Shown: positions 52,332 to 62,926, counted from the stretch's first letter. The stretch is DNA of 64,000 nt from Pseudomonadales bacterium (GCA_002708905.1 PAPM01000023.1:1-64000); one strand, 5' to 3'. Notes: generated by a model not told the origin, from the letters alone. Program-made: numbers and translations.

Positions 52332-54443
52332 TTACTGGGCAGCAAGCACGTCGTTCACGATGCGGGGCGTGATGAACACCAACAACTCAGCTTTCTGATT
52401 GCTATTGGTGGTTCGGCGGAACAATCGACCTAAAACAGGCAGATCACCCAGGAACGGAGTCTTCACCACCGCTTCCACATCTTCTGAGCGGAAGACACCA
52501 CCGAGGACCACGGTTTGACCATTATCCACCACAACGCTGGTTTCAATTTCATTGGTATCAATGGAGGGAACACCGTTGAAAATCTCACCAACTGAATCCT
52601 GATTAACCTTCAATTCCATAATGATACGGCCATCAGGAGTAATCTGAGGCGTCACTTCTAGAGACAGTACAGCCTCTTTGAAGGACGTTGAAGTCGCACC
52701 ACTTGAGGATGCTTCCTGGTATGGCACTTCTGTACCGGACTGAATTTTTGCAGTTTGCTGGTCAGCGGTCAGAACCTTCGGAGTTGACACAATATCGGCG
52801 CGGCCGTCAGATTCCAGAGCAGACAATTCCAGGTCTACCAAACCGTGCTCTACATCGAAGTAACCGAGGGAAAGACGAGTGGCTTCTGTCGAGATGACAC
52901 CGAGGTCTACGCCCAGGTTTCCTGATCCCAACGAATACTGCGTATTTTCCAAAGTATCTTCCAACCCTCCTTTATTACCCCAAACTCCGAAACCTTCGGT
53001 GAAGCCTGCAACCGGACTTCGATCAAAGTGGCCCACACCCCACTTAACACCCAGCTCTTCAGCCGCATCAGAACGGGCAATCACGATACGGGCCTCAATC
53101 ATTACCTGACGCACGGGAATATCCAACTGGTCCAGCATAAATCTGACTTCGTCGATATTGGCCGCGGTGTCCTGGATAAGCAGGATATTGGTACGCTCAT
53201 CCACGGTAATAGTGCCCCTGTCACTCAGGAACCCAGAAGCCGTAACCAACTCTGCTACCTCAGCCGCTTTAGCGTAGTTGACGGTCAGGTACTCAGTACG
53301 CAGCGGCGCCAACTCTTTCACCTGACGCTGAGATTCCAGCTCCAGCTTTTCGCGAGCCGCAATTTCATCTGCGGGAGCAACCAGCATTACATTACCCACT
53401 TTACGCTTATCCAGACCCTTGGTTTTCAATATCAGATCCAACGCCTGATCCCAAGGCACATTTTGCAGACGCAAGGTAATGCGGCCACGAACCGTATCAC
53501 TGGCTACCAGGTTCAGCTCTGTGAAATCCGCGATCAACTGCAATACCGAGCGCACTTCAATATCCTGGAAGTTCAAAGACAGTTTTTCACCGGTATATTG
53601 AAATTTATCCTTGCGCTTACGTTCCAGTTCCAGGGCACTGATGGGCTTCACACTAATGGTGAAGGTTTGATCAGTCTGGTAGGCCATGTATTCGTAATCA
53701 CCCGTAGGCGTCACCGCAATCTTAGTATTCCCGGAAGCCATAGAGGCGTCGATCATTTTAACGGGAGTAGCAAAATCCATCACGTCCAAGCGACGGTGCA
53801 ATTGATCAGGGAGGGTAACGCCGACAAACTCTGCGACAATTTTGCCGCTCTCTTCGGAAAGGTCCACCGGCGCATTGGGGTTACCCAGAGTAATGACAAC
53901 CTGGCCTTCACCCTGCTCGCCGCGTCGAAAATCTATCTCCTGAACGCCGTTGCTGGCGACTTTGCTTGCCTTGGCTCCTGCTTGAGCGGGAGCGGACGCA
54001 GCAGGCATCGAGGCCGAACCGCCTTCACCAACCCGCAGGAACAATTGATTGCCTTTAACCTCTGTGGAGTAACCAACCAGATTCGTAAGATTCACAATCA
54101 GGCGGGTGCGGGAGCCAGCCCCCATTACCGTGAGGCTGCGTACATTGCCGTTGCCAAGAGTGTGGTATTTCTCAGCAAGACCGTTCGAAACCCCGTCAAG
54201 ATCAATCGCAATCCGTGCCGGAGAATCCGTGGTATATCCGGATGGTTGCGGCGGAGCATCATCAAACTGAAGCTTGATCTCAACAGCATCCCCCGGCAGA
54301 GCGGCTGACTCAACACCGGTAAGCGTCGCAGCAAAAAGCGGAGAAGACAACAGGGCAAACACAGCGCCCCAACAGAATTTGAATTTCATCGCAGCTACCT
54401 GCTTGCTTGTTATCGTTTGAATGAAAGTCTGAAACCTTTTCAT
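52332..54443 (-). CDS. pilQ: type IV pilus secretin PilQ
   Basis: The 703-residue outer-membrane secretin has two AMIN peptidoglycan-binding domains (~45-135 and ~165-265), an STN/secretin-N region (LNFQDIEVRSVLQLIADF) and a C-terminal secretin pore with VPYQEASSSGATSTSFKEA. GGGAGAC precedes ATG 54443. Another ATG (about 54389) starts right at the signal peptide MKFKFCWGAVFALL and could be the true start. Confidence 0.93.
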   Translation of the reverse strand: MKRFQTFIQTITSKQVAAMKFKFCWGAVFALLSSPLFAATLTGVESAALPGDAVEIKLQFDDAPPQPSGYTTDSPARIAIDLDGVSNGLAEKYHTLGNGNVRSLTVMGAGSRTRLIVNLTNLVGYSTEVKGNQLFLRVGEGGSASMPAASAPAQAGAKASKVASNGVQEIDFRRGEQGEGQVVITLGNPNAPVDLSEESGKIVAEFVGVTLPDQLHRRLDVMDFATPVKMIDASMASGNTKIAVTPTGDYEYMAYQTDQTFTISVKPISALELERKRKDKFQYTGEKLSLNFQDIEVRSVLQLIADFTELNLVASDTVRGRITLRLQNVPWDQALDLILKTKGLDKRKVGNVMLVAPADEIAAREKLELESQRQVKELAPLRTEYLTVNYAKAAEVAELVTASGFLSDRGTITVDERTNILLIQDTAANIDEVRFMLDQLDIPVRQVMIEARIVIARSDAAEELGVKWGVGHFDRSPVAGFTEGFGVWGNKGGLEDTLENTQYSLGSGNLGVDLGVISTEATRLSLGYFDVEHGLVDLELSALESDGRADIVSTPKVLTADQQTAKIQSGTEVPYQEASSSGATSTSFKEAVLSLEVTPQITPDGRIIMELKVNQDSVGEIFNGVPSIDTNEIETSVVVDNGQTVVLGGVFRSEDVEAVVKTPFLGDLPVLGRLFRRTTNSNQKAELLVFITPRIVNDVLAAQ

Positions 54444-54460
54444 GAATTGTCTCCCACGCT

Positions 54461-54991
54461 TCAGTCTTCACGCAACACTAATGTGCGTGGACGCTCAACC
54501 CAACCATCCTGTCCATCGGACACAATTTCAATCACATCAATTTTGCTGGGGGTAACTGATGTAATCTTGCCGAAATTCCGACCCAGATAATTACCTTCCT
54601 TGACCCGGTGCAAACCGCTATCCGGATCCTTAACCAGGGCGAATAAGGTTGCTCCCGGACGCGTCAAGGTACCCACCATGGTGAGAGAGTCAATACCAAA
54701 TTGCTCCAACACCTCCTTCGGACGGTTAAAATCGGGCTTCACGTTGCTGCGTTTCTGTGGCAGCGCGGCCAATTGAACCTCAATGGGACGATCAAACGGA
54801 CTGCGTAACGCCGCGGCTCCATAGGAGAATGCCTTGTACACCTTGAACTCAGGTGGGGGCTCGATACGGCCCTTGGGGCGAGACTTGATTTCTGCCATTT
54901 TGGCCTTGATATCACTAAAGGAAGTATCACCGCCGCACCCAGCAAGCGCTAAACCCAGGATTAGAATTCCAAAAAAACTTACGCCTCTCAT
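54461..54991 (-). CDS. pilP: type IV pilus lipoprotein PilP
   Basis: The 176-residue lipoprotein has lipobox LAGC (Cys19). It links PilN/PilO to PilQ through its beta domain, here ending ERPRTLVLRED. It starts one base after the pilO stop. Confidence 0.94.
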   Translation of the reverse strand: MRGVSFFGILILGLALAGCGGDTSFSDIKAKMAEIKSRPKGRIEPPPEFKVYKAFSYGAAALRSPFDRPIEVQLAALPQKRSNVKPDFNRPKEVLEQFGIDSLTMVGTLTRPGATLFALVKDPDSGLHRVKEGNYLGRNFGKITSVTPSKIDVIEIVSDGQDGWVERPRTLVLRED

Positions 54992-54992
54992 A

Positions 54993-55586
54993 TCAATTTT
55001 CCTTATAGCGGTAAGTCTTGGCGCGAATTTTCATCACCAGTTCTTGGGTGCCCTCTTTGGAGGGAACAATATCAAAATCATGCAGGGTAACAATCCGGGG
55101 CAAGGAAGCAACCGCACTGACAAACGAACCAAAAGCATGGAAGCCGCCCTTTACTTCAATATCGATCGGCAACTCGACATAGAACTCCTTTGAGTTTTCC
55201 GGTGCCAATTGGATACTGTTGAAGGTCAAACCAGCGGTCAATCCCGTGTGGCTGATGTCTTCCAGCAGGCCAGGCACTTCCGTATCACTGGGCAACTGGC
55301 GCAGGAGTGCACCAAAGGTGTTCTCCATTTCCTTCATTTGCTCTTTATAAGCATCCAGATTCGATGCTTTAAAGGCCTTATCCTCGAACTCCTTCATCAG
55401 CGTGGTTTCTTTTGAAGCCACCGAGTCCAGCTGGGTCAAGGAATCTGACAAAAGCAGATGGAACACCAGGAAACCTGCTATCACACAGCCAACAATCCAG
55501 ATAAAGATCTTGATCGGTAATGGCCAGCCACCAATATTTTCCGGATCCAGGTTATTGAAGGACTCAAAAAACTCTTTAACGTCCAT
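54993..55586 (-). CDS. pilO: type IV pilus inner-membrane protein PilO
   Basis: The 197-residue protein has one membrane segment (about 25-46), a coiled coil (~55-95) and a ferredoxin-like periplasmic domain (RIVTLHDFDI). It pairs with PilN. It starts two bases after pilN. Confidence 0.94.
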   Translation of the reverse strand: MDVKEFFESFNNLDPENIGGWPLPIKIFIWIVGCVIAGFLVFHLLLSDSLTQLDSVASKETTLMKEFEDKAFKASNLDAYKEQMKEMENTFGALLRQLPSDTEVPGLLEDISHTGLTAGLTFNSIQLAPENSKEFYVELPIDIEVKGGFHAFGSFVSAVASLPRIVTLHDFDIVPSKEGTQELVMKIRAKTYRYKEN

Positions 55587-55588
55587 AA

Positions 55589-56148
55589 TCAGCCCTCCTC
55601 CCCTTCAACTTTCGGCTTCTGGCGCTTAACCGTCAGGTCGAATTCATTGGCCGATTGCTCTTTGGAAGCAGCCTGCACTTTGGAAAGATTCGGAGCTTCG
55701 AACAACTCAGATGCATCCAGGTTACGCATCAGGTTGGACACCCGGTTATTGCTTTCCGCCAAGCCGGTCATGCTCAAGGTGTCTCCCACCGACTTCACCT
55801 GTCGGTAATAAACACCGTCCGGAAGCGTGCGCACCATCTCATCGAATATTTTAACAATCTCCGGCCGGTTACCCTGCAGGTCCTGAATAACCTTCATCCT
55901 CTCAATCAGGGATTCTCGCTTTTTCTTCAGCTCTTCAATTTCCTTGATCTGGTTTTCCAGTTTTTTGGTTTCGCTGACGATGAACTGATTGCGCTGATTC
56001 TGGTAATCGATTCTTGACTGCACACCCATATCCACCAGATAGACGCTGCCGGCACCCAGCAGCAGTACGCCCACCAGGACGACGAAGAACTGCTGTTTGA
56101 GTTCCTGGCGCCGCTCTTCACGCCAGGGTAGGAGGTTAATTTTTGTCA

Positions 56149-56149
<1 letters not shown>
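55589..56149 (-). CDS. pilN: type IV pilus inner-membrane protein PilN
   Basis: The 186-residue protein has the conserved cytoplasmic tail INLLPWREERR that binds PilM, one membrane segment (about 22-42), a coiled coil and a periplasmic domain. The start shares one base with the pilM stop. Confidence 0.95.
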
Positions 56150-57246
<1,097 letters not shown>

Positions 57247-57256
57247 TTATGAATTT

Positions 57257-57272
57257 TGTGCAGTTCTGCACA
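57257..57272. promoter_or_regulatory. 16-bp perfect palindrome upstream of pilM
   Basis: TGTGCAG-TT-CTGCACA lies in the 209-base divergent region between pilM and mrcA. Position and symmetry suggest a dimeric regulator site; the protein is unknown. Confidence 0.5.
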
Positions 57273-57313
57273 CTTACAAAAACAATGTGTCTATTTACAT
57301 TAAATACCACAAT

Positions 57314-57338
57314 ATTAGATCACGCAATTAGATCACGC
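57314..57338. repeat. 12-bp direct repeats, 13-bp period
   Basis: ATTAGATCACGC occurs at 57314-57325 and 57327-57338, near the mrcA promoter region. One helical turn plus 2-3 bases separates them. Confidence 0.7.
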
Positions 57339-57422
57339 CTGCAATATCGTCGTATAATTCACACTCTGAACAAAATATTGCCATTACAATCTACTCTTTC
57401 GGATCAACTTTAAGCCTTAAAC

Positions 57423-59963
57423 ATGCCTAAAACTCATCCAATTTTGCGACTCTCGCTATGGCTTCTCTTGCTCGCCATTAGCGCAGGCTCCATGGTGTTC
57501 ACAGCGACCTTGCTCTACCTCGGCCCTAAGCTGCCGGCGGTTGAGCAGATCCTCGATATACAATTACAGACGCCTTTGCGCATTTATTCCAGTGAAGGCA
57601 AGCTAATTGCTGAATTTGGAGAGAAAAAACGTTCGCCGATTTTCTACGATGATATTCCTACGGATTTCGTTCACGCCGTATTGGCGGCAGAAGATGCGCG
57701 CTTCTTTAAACACCACGGCGTGGATTTGAAAGGCCTGACTCGAGCTTCGTTGGAACTGCTGACAACCGGCTCTATAAAAACCGGCGGCAGCACCATCACC
57801 ATGCAGGTTGCGAAGAATTACTTCCTTTCCAGGGAAAGAACTTTCCTTAGAAAATTCAATGAGATACTTCTCTCCCTCGACATGGAGAGAAAGCTCAGCA
57901 AAGAGCAAATCCTGGAACTCTACATCAACAAAATTTATCTCGGCCACCGCGCTTACGGTATCCAGGCAGCGGCGCAGGTTTATTATGGCAAGCCCGTCCA
58001 GGAACTGACGCTGGCGCAGCTGGCCACCATCGCTGGATTGCCCAAAGCTCCTTCCGCCTACAACCCTGTAACCAACCCGGCCCGTGCGCTTACGCGGCGC
58101 AACTGGATCCTCTCCCGCATGCTGGAGCTGGGTTACATCACCCAGGAAGCGCACGATGAAGCCGTTGCAGAACTGGAGATCGCCGAGCTGCATGGCATTC
58201 CGGTAGAAGTGGATGCGCCCTATTTCGCAGAGATGGTGCGTCGTGACATGGTGGACCGATATGGAGACAAAGCAGACACGGACGGCTATCAGGTTTTCAC
58301 CAGTCTGAAAGCGGACTATCAAATGGCCGCCAACATCGCCACACAGCGGGGCTTGATCGATTACGATCGTCGCCATGGCTACCGGGGCGAAGAAGCCAAG
58401 CTCGATTACCCGCTGGAAGACGTGGCACAGACGGATCTTCTCGCCGAATTACGTCGCTTCCGCACCATTGGCCCATTGCATCCGGCCCTGATTACTGAGG
58501 TGACCGATGAAAAAGCCACCGCGCTGCTCAAAACCGGAGAGAGTATCACACTGGAGCTCAAGGGCATGGAATGGGCGCGTCGGTTTATCGACAACGTGGA
58601 CCGGGGTCCAGCCCCAAAGAAAGTCAGTGACGTGGTGCAAGTGGGGCAGATCGTGCGGGTAACCCAGGAGAAAGACCACTGGGCGCTGGCGCAAAAACCA
58701 CTGGCTCAGAGCGGCATGGTCTCGTTCAATCCCAACAATGGGGCTCTGTTGGCCCTTGTTGGCGGATTCGATTTTCAGACCAGCAAATTCAATCGCGCGG
58801 TTCAGGGGGGGCGCCAGGCGGGTTCCAGCTTCAAACCGTTTATCTACAGCGCGGCGCTGGCCAAAGGCATGTCACCGGCAACCGTAATCAACGACGCCCC
58901 GGTAGTGTTCGAAGATTCCAGCCTAGAGAGCACCTGGCGGCCCGAGAACTCCGGCGGTAAATTCTACGGCCCCACGCGATTGCGGCAGGCTTTATACAAA
59001 TCCCGCAACCTGGTTTCCATTCGGGTACTGCGTCAGATCGGAATCCGCCACACCATCGACTACGCTGCCAAGTTCGGATTTGATCCCGCCAAACTGCCGG
59101 ACAACCTATCGCTGGCACTGGGCAGCGCGGCCTTCACGCCATGGGAAATCGCATCGGCCTATTCCGTTCTCGCCAACGGCGGTTATCAGATGGAACACTG
59201 GTACATCGAGCGGATTGAAGATAATGAAGGCAATGTTCTCTTCGAAGCCAACCCTATGGTTATCTGCGATGAAGCCTGTGAGCAGAAACTGGCGGAAGAA
59301 AAAGCCCGCCAAGAGGCTGCCGCCGCCACAGAGGAAGGCCAAGAGGAAAGCCAAATGGCGTTCTCTGATTTGCTGGCACAGGAGACCCAGGACAACGCCC
59401 TGAAGCAGCACGATGAAGAAGTCACCGAGGGTGACGCCACGGAGCAGGACGCAGCGAAGCCCGTGCGCTACGCCGAGCGCGTACAGGACAAGCGCATCAA
59501 CTTCCTGATCAACAGCATGATGCAGGACGTTATCAAGCGGGGTACCGGCGTCAAGGCGCGGGTCCTGAACCGATCTGATCTGGCCGGCAAGACGGGTACC
59601 ACCAACGATCAGAAAGACGCCTGGTTTTCCGGCTTCAACCCGGATGTGGTGGCCTCGGTATGGGTAGGTTTTGACCAGCCGCGCAACCTGGGCCGAGGTG
59701 AGTATGGCGGCACCGCGGCGCTGCCAATCTGGATTGACTATATGCGAACCGCGCTTAAAGACTCCCCTCAGAACAGCCTGAAAATCCCTGACGGCATCAC
59801 CACCGTTCGAATCGATCCGGAAACGGGAAAACGGGCCAAACCCGGGCAACCCAACGCCATTTTCGAGTATTTCCGGGAAGAGAATGTGCCCGCACAGGAA
59901 GTGGATGATGAGATGGCAGACCCGCACACAGACTCGGGAAGCATACCGGAGCAACTGTTCTGA
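57423..59963 (+). CDS. mrcA: penicillin-binding protein 1A (bifunctional glycosyltransferase/transpeptidase)
   Basis: The 846-residue inner-membrane protein has an N-terminal anchor (about 10-35), a GT51 glycosyltransferase with EDARFFKHHGVD (Glu90), an OB-like insert (~300-440) and a transpeptidase with SSFK (468-471), the SRN-like segment YKSRNLVS, and KTGTT (723-727). An acidic/Gln/Ala-rich insertion of about 65 residues (~615-680) lies between the transpeptidase motifs. It polymerises and crosslinks peptidoglycan. It is divergent from pilM as in Pseudomonas. Confidence 0.95.
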   Translation: MPKTHPILRLSLWLLLLAISAGSMVFTATLLYLGPKLPAVEQILDIQLQTPLRIYSSEGKLIAEFGEKKRSPIFYDDIPTDFVHAVLAAEDARFFKHHGVDLKGLTRASLELLTTGSIKTGGSTITMQVAKNYFLSRERTFLRKFNEILLSLDMERKLSKEQILELYINKIYLGHRAYGIQAAAQVYYGKPVQELTLAQLATIAGLPKAPSAYNPVTNPARALTRRNWILSRMLELGYITQEAHDEAVAELEIAELHGIPVEVDAPYFAEMVRRDMVDRYGDKADTDGYQVFTSLKADYQMAANIATQRGLIDYDRRHGYRGEEAKLDYPLEDVAQTDLLAELRRFRTIGPLHPALITEVTDEKATALLKTGESITLELKGMEWARRFIDNVDRGPAPKKVSDVVQVGQIVRVTQEKDHWALAQKPLAQSGMVSFNPNNGALLALVGGFDFQTSKFNRAVQGGRQAGSSFKPFIYSAALAKGMSPATVINDAPVVFEDSSLESTWRPENSGGKFYGPTRLRQALYKSRNLVSIRVLRQIGIRHTIDYAAKFGFDPAKLPDNLSLALGSAAFTPWEIASAYSVLANGGYQMEHWYIERIEDNEGNVLFEANPMVICDEACEQKLAEEKARQEAAAATEEGQEESQMAFSDLLAQETQDNALKQHDEEVTEGDATEQDAAKPVRYAERVQDKRINFLINSMMQDVIKRGTGVKARVLNRSDLAGKTGTTNDQKDAWFSGFNPDVVASVWVGFDQPRNLGRGEYGGTAALPIWIDYMRTALKDSPQNSLKIPDGITTVRIDPETGKRAKPGQPNAIFEYFREENVPAQEVDDEMADPHTDSGSIPEQLF

Positions 59964-59990
59964 TACTCATTGAACCGGATACTCATTGAA
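59962..59990. repeat. 13-bp direct repeat at the end of mrcA
   Basis: GATACTCATTGAA occurs at 59962-59974 and 59978-59990; the first copy includes the last base of the stop codon. It looks like a slippage duplication before the terminator. Confidence 0.8.
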
Positions 59991-60027
59991 AAAGACCGGC
60001 GATGCCCGAGCGTGCCGGTCTTTTTTT
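59988..60027 (+). terminator. mrcA intrinsic terminator
   Basis: GACCGGC (59994-60000) pairs with GCCGGTC (60014-60020), followed by seven T. The preceding A run also allows function on the other strand. Confidence 0.9.
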
Positions 60028-60094
60028 GATCGCTCAGCAAAACTGCAACGCTGGAACCCCGCAAAAAATTACACTTTCCCTGTGCGTTACTTCA

Positions 60095-60124
60095 TTGACA
60101 AAAAATAGGCAAACACGTTGAAAT
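60095..60124 (+). promoter_or_regulatory. possible promoter of the type VI accessory operon
   Basis: A consensus -35 TTGACA (60095-60100) is followed after 17-18 bases by a poor -10 (TTGAAAT). It lies about 28 bases before the ATG at 60152, so transcription would start very close to the SD AAGGAG. Confidence 0.35.
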
Positions 60125-60151
60125 GAAGGCCGAGCGCAAGGAGCCAAAACG

Positions 60152-60619
60152 ATGAGTTCGTTTGAAGACCCAAACCAGGCACTGCTACGCAGCCCCGTAT
60201 ACGGTATTGTCACAGGACATTTTCTGGGTTTGAACCCATCCCGTTCCCCGTTGGTTATCTTTCCCGGCCAGGTTGGCAGTGCCGCTAAAGAAGCCCGCAC
60301 CATCGCCGATTTGCAGAATGTCTCTTTTGGGGCTGAAGTCATTCTTCAATTCGACCAGGGTGACGTCGAAAAGCCCATCATACTCGGTGTCATTCAAAAC
60401 CCTGAGAACTGGATTACAAGGCTGGATGGCAACCCAATCCAGGTAGAAGCGGATGGCAAACACCTGGAGATCCAAGCCCAGGAAAAACTGGAACTGCGCT
60501 GCGGCAAAGCCAGCATTATTCTGACCAAAGCAGGCAAGGTACTGATCAAGGGAACCTACCTTTCTTCCCGGGCCACAGGAACGCACCGAATCAAAGGGGG
60601 CTGCGTGCAGATCAACTGA
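60152..60619 (+). CDS. DUF6484 domain protein, type VI secretion accessory
   Basis: The 155-residue cytoplasmic protein begins with a DUF6484-like domain (GIVTGHFLGLNPSRSPLV; EVILQFDQGDVEKPIILGV), an OB-like barrel similar to the gp5/VgrG base. The C-terminal half (~95-155) is a short beta-repeat stretch (KLELRCGKASIILTKAGKVL; GTHRIKGGCVQIN) like the needle strands of VgrG spikes. Genes of this type sit in PAAR/VgrG effector loci. AAGGAG precedes ATG 60152. The next gene starts 1 base after its stop codon. Confidence 0.78.
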   Translation: MSSFEDPNQALLRSPVYGIVTGHFLGLNPSRSPLVIFPGQVGSAAKEARTIADLQNVSFGAEVILQFDQGDVEKPIILGVIQNPENWITRLDGNPIQVEADGKHLEIQAQEKLELRCGKASIILTKAGKVLIKGTYLSSRATGTHRIKGGCVQIN

Positions 60620-60620
60620 G

Positions 60621-61922
60621 ATGAGTGCCAATCCTTATGACCAGGTTCCCTATCACTGCCAACCCATAGAATGGACCGCACCAGAGCGCCTTGCACTTTG
60701 CTCATTGTTGCACGGAGGCCCAGCACCCGACCTGCAACAGTACCGGGTACTGGAACTGGGATGTGGCGACGGAGCCAATTTACTTCCACTGGCATATTAT
60801 CGGCCGCAAGCAGAGTTCATCGGCATTGATGGCGCAGCCACTCACATTGACACCGCACTGGGCCGGCTCAAACAGCTTGACCCCTGCAATCTGCAATATC
60901 ACCACTGCGATTTTCAACAGGCGGAATCACGGCTTGATGGAAGATTCGATTTCATCATCGTGCACGGTGTCTTCTCCTGGGTCCCCGACGTGGTCCGCGA
61001 TGCACTCTTCGAACTGTGCGCAAGCCGACTGAAAGACGACGGTTTACTCTACCTGAACTACAACACGAAACCTGGCTGGAACATTCGCGGCATGGTGCGG
61101 GAATACCTGCTGGCGCACACCCGGGCGCAACCTTCACTGACCGAAAAAATACAGCAAGCCCGGGTAGCGGCAGGCAAAATGACCCGCTCGCTAGCGGAAG
61201 AATCCCATCCCTATTCCAAGCTGCTGGCCAATGAGTTTCAGTTCGTATGCGACAACCACGACAGTTACCTTGCCCATGAATTTCTCACAGAGCACAATCA
61301 CGCTTATTGGCGTAGTGAATTCATGAGCCTGGCAAACCATTTTGGCCTGCACTACGTAGCCGATGCGGATCACAATTATTCAAGCGGGCGTACCAGTCCA
61401 TCGTTATACAAACAAATAGAAACCCAGGACCTGATCGGCACCAACCTCAACGACACGGTTGATCTGGTTAGTTATCGGCAACTGCATACGCCACTCTTCA
61501 GCAAAACACCGGTTGGAATCCCACATCCTGACCCGGATATTCTGATCAACCTGCAGGTTGCCTCTTGCCTGCAGGCAATCGGCCCTCACAAACCCCACTG
61601 GTATCAACACCCCAATGGTTATCAAGTGGAAGCAAAAGACAACGGCTTGCTCTATGCGCTAGATCGCCTGCTGGACATCTGGCCTAGAAGCGCTCCGTTG
61701 GATGCCCTTCTGGAACACCCTCATCAGTTCCTTGATGACCTCATACTGTTGCACAACAACGGGCTTTTAGAACTCAGACTCGCAGGCTCACCCTCACCAC
61801 AGGAGTCATCCGACTTCAATCCGTTAAACGCGCTGGAACAACAATGGGGGAACTATTACACAACAGCCAATCATCAGCGGGTGGAACTGCAAACTCACTA
61901 CAACAGTGTGGAGCCCGCCTGA
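60621..61922 (+). CDS. class I SAM methyltransferase with PKMT-type regulatory domain
   Basis: The 433-residue protein has SAM motif I VLELGCGDGANLL (43-55) with an acidic end FIGIDGA (67-73), then FDFIIVHGVFSWVPD. Residues ~180-300 match the methyltransferase regulatory domain found with it, and ~300-430 form a C-terminal winged-helix-like part. This layout is that of Rickettsia PKMT1/2, which methylate lysines of surface proteins. In this operon the target may be a spike or effector protein (inference). It starts 1 base after the DUF6484 stop. Confidence 0.82.
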   Translation: MSANPYDQVPYHCQPIEWTAPERLALCSLLHGGPAPDLQQYRVLELGCGDGANLLPLAYYRPQAEFIGIDGAATHIDTALGRLKQLDPCNLQYHHCDFQQAESRLDGRFDFIIVHGVFSWVPDVVRDALFELCASRLKDDGLLYLNYNTKPGWNIRGMVREYLLAHTRAQPSLTEKIQQARVAAGKMTRSLAEESHPYSKLLANEFQFVCDNHDSYLAHEFLTEHNHAYWRSEFMSLANHFGLHYVADADHNYSSGRTSPSLYKQIETQDLIGTNLNDTVDLVSYRQLHTPLFSKTPVGIPHPDPDILINLQVASCLQAIGPHKPHWYQHPNGYQVEAKDNGLLYALDRLLDIWPRSAPLDALLEHPHQFLDDLILLHNNGLLELRLAGSPSPQESSDFNPLNALEQQWGNYYTTANHQRVELQTHYNSVEPA

Positions 61923-62926
61923 TGTGGGCCTTGAACAACAAAACCCCCTTTGCAGCTGAACGTACCTGGGGACGCGACCTGAACGGCTGGCATCAATGGA
62001 TTGTTGCCGTGAAGGCCACCTATGACATCTTGCCCGACGGCGAATTAGAGTTGGCAGAGGAACAGGCAGAACCGTTGTTTGCACCGGAATACTTCGGCGA
62101 GCCTGGACTGTCCAGCCTGCAATACGAAGCCGACCTGATTCCGACCAAACCGACCACGGACATCATCGTTAACGGCACAGCCTATGCTCCAGGAGGTAAA
62201 CCCAGCACTGAGTTTGCCGTGGCTTTGCGGGCAAATGGCAAGCAGAAAGCGTTAAGAGTACTGGGCGAACGGTATTGGGAGCAAGGTCTGACAGGCTTGA
62301 AACCATCAAAACCGCAACCAGTAACCGCTGTTCCCATTCGCTACGAGAAAGCGTTTGGTGGATGGGATAGAAGCAACCCCAATCCAGCCAAACAAAAATG
62401 GGATCCGCGCAATCCGGTGGGCAGCAGTCTGATTCAAAATGATGAGCAACTGGGAAAAACACTTCATCAATTTGAATACCTGGAAGGATCTCCCCACAAA
62501 ACCGGCCCGGCGGGGTTTGGTGCGATTGATAGCTTCTGGAGCCCCCGCAGCCAGCATATAGGCACCTATGACAAAGCCTGGCAGGAAAATCGCCACCCCC
62601 TGTTACCATTGGACTGGAAGCCGCAGTCCCTGCAATGCGCACCCCAGGATCAACAGACGGAGAAGCCGCTGCGCGGTGGTGAAAACATTGAGCTGTTTAA
62701 CCTGACGCCGGATGGACAACTCGCCTTCCAATTGCCAAGGGTTTATCTCGCTTTCAGCACACAGATAGATGGTCGCACCGAGGAACATCGGGCACAGATA
62801 TCCAGCGTCATTATCGAACCGGACCAGCGAAAATTAAAACTGGTGTGGAATAGCGTACTGCTGTGTCGCAATGAAGGAGACTATCTGGAGCAAACCACTA
62901 TCCGACAGAAGAGGTATGAGCAATGA
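61922..62926 (+). CDS. DUF2169 domain protein, type VI secretion accessory
   Basis: The 334-residue protein opens with the family hallmark NKTPFAAERTWGRDLNGWH and continues with AVPIRYEKAFGGWD and NPVG. DUF2169 proteins are encoded with PAAR-like spike tips and are thought to help load them or their effectors. The ATG at 61922 overlaps the methyltransferase stop by one base (TGATG); the frame is open further back, but only inside the previous gene. It overlaps the next gene as ATGA. Confidence 0.85.
   Translation: MWALNNKTPFAAERTWGRDLNGWHQWIVAVKATYDILPDGELELAEEQAEPLFAPEYFGEPGLSSLQYEADLIPTKPTTDIIVNGTAYAPGGKPSTEFAVALRANGKQKALRVLGERYWEQGLTGLKPSKPQPVTAVPIRYEKAFGGWDRSNPNPAKQKWDPRNPVGSSLIQNDEQLGKTLHQFEYLEGSPHKTGPAGFGAIDSFWSPRSQHIGTYDKAWQENRHPLLPLDWKPQSLQCAPQDQQTEKPLRGGENIELFNLTPDGQLAFQLPRVYLAFSTQIDGRTEEHRAQISSVIIEPDQRKLKLVWNSVLLCRNEGDYLEQTTIRQKRYEQ

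Noticed and set aside
53028-54308. Long plus-strand open frame antisense to pilQ
   Set aside because: Shadow of the pilQ coding sequence with no domain features or ribosome-binding site.
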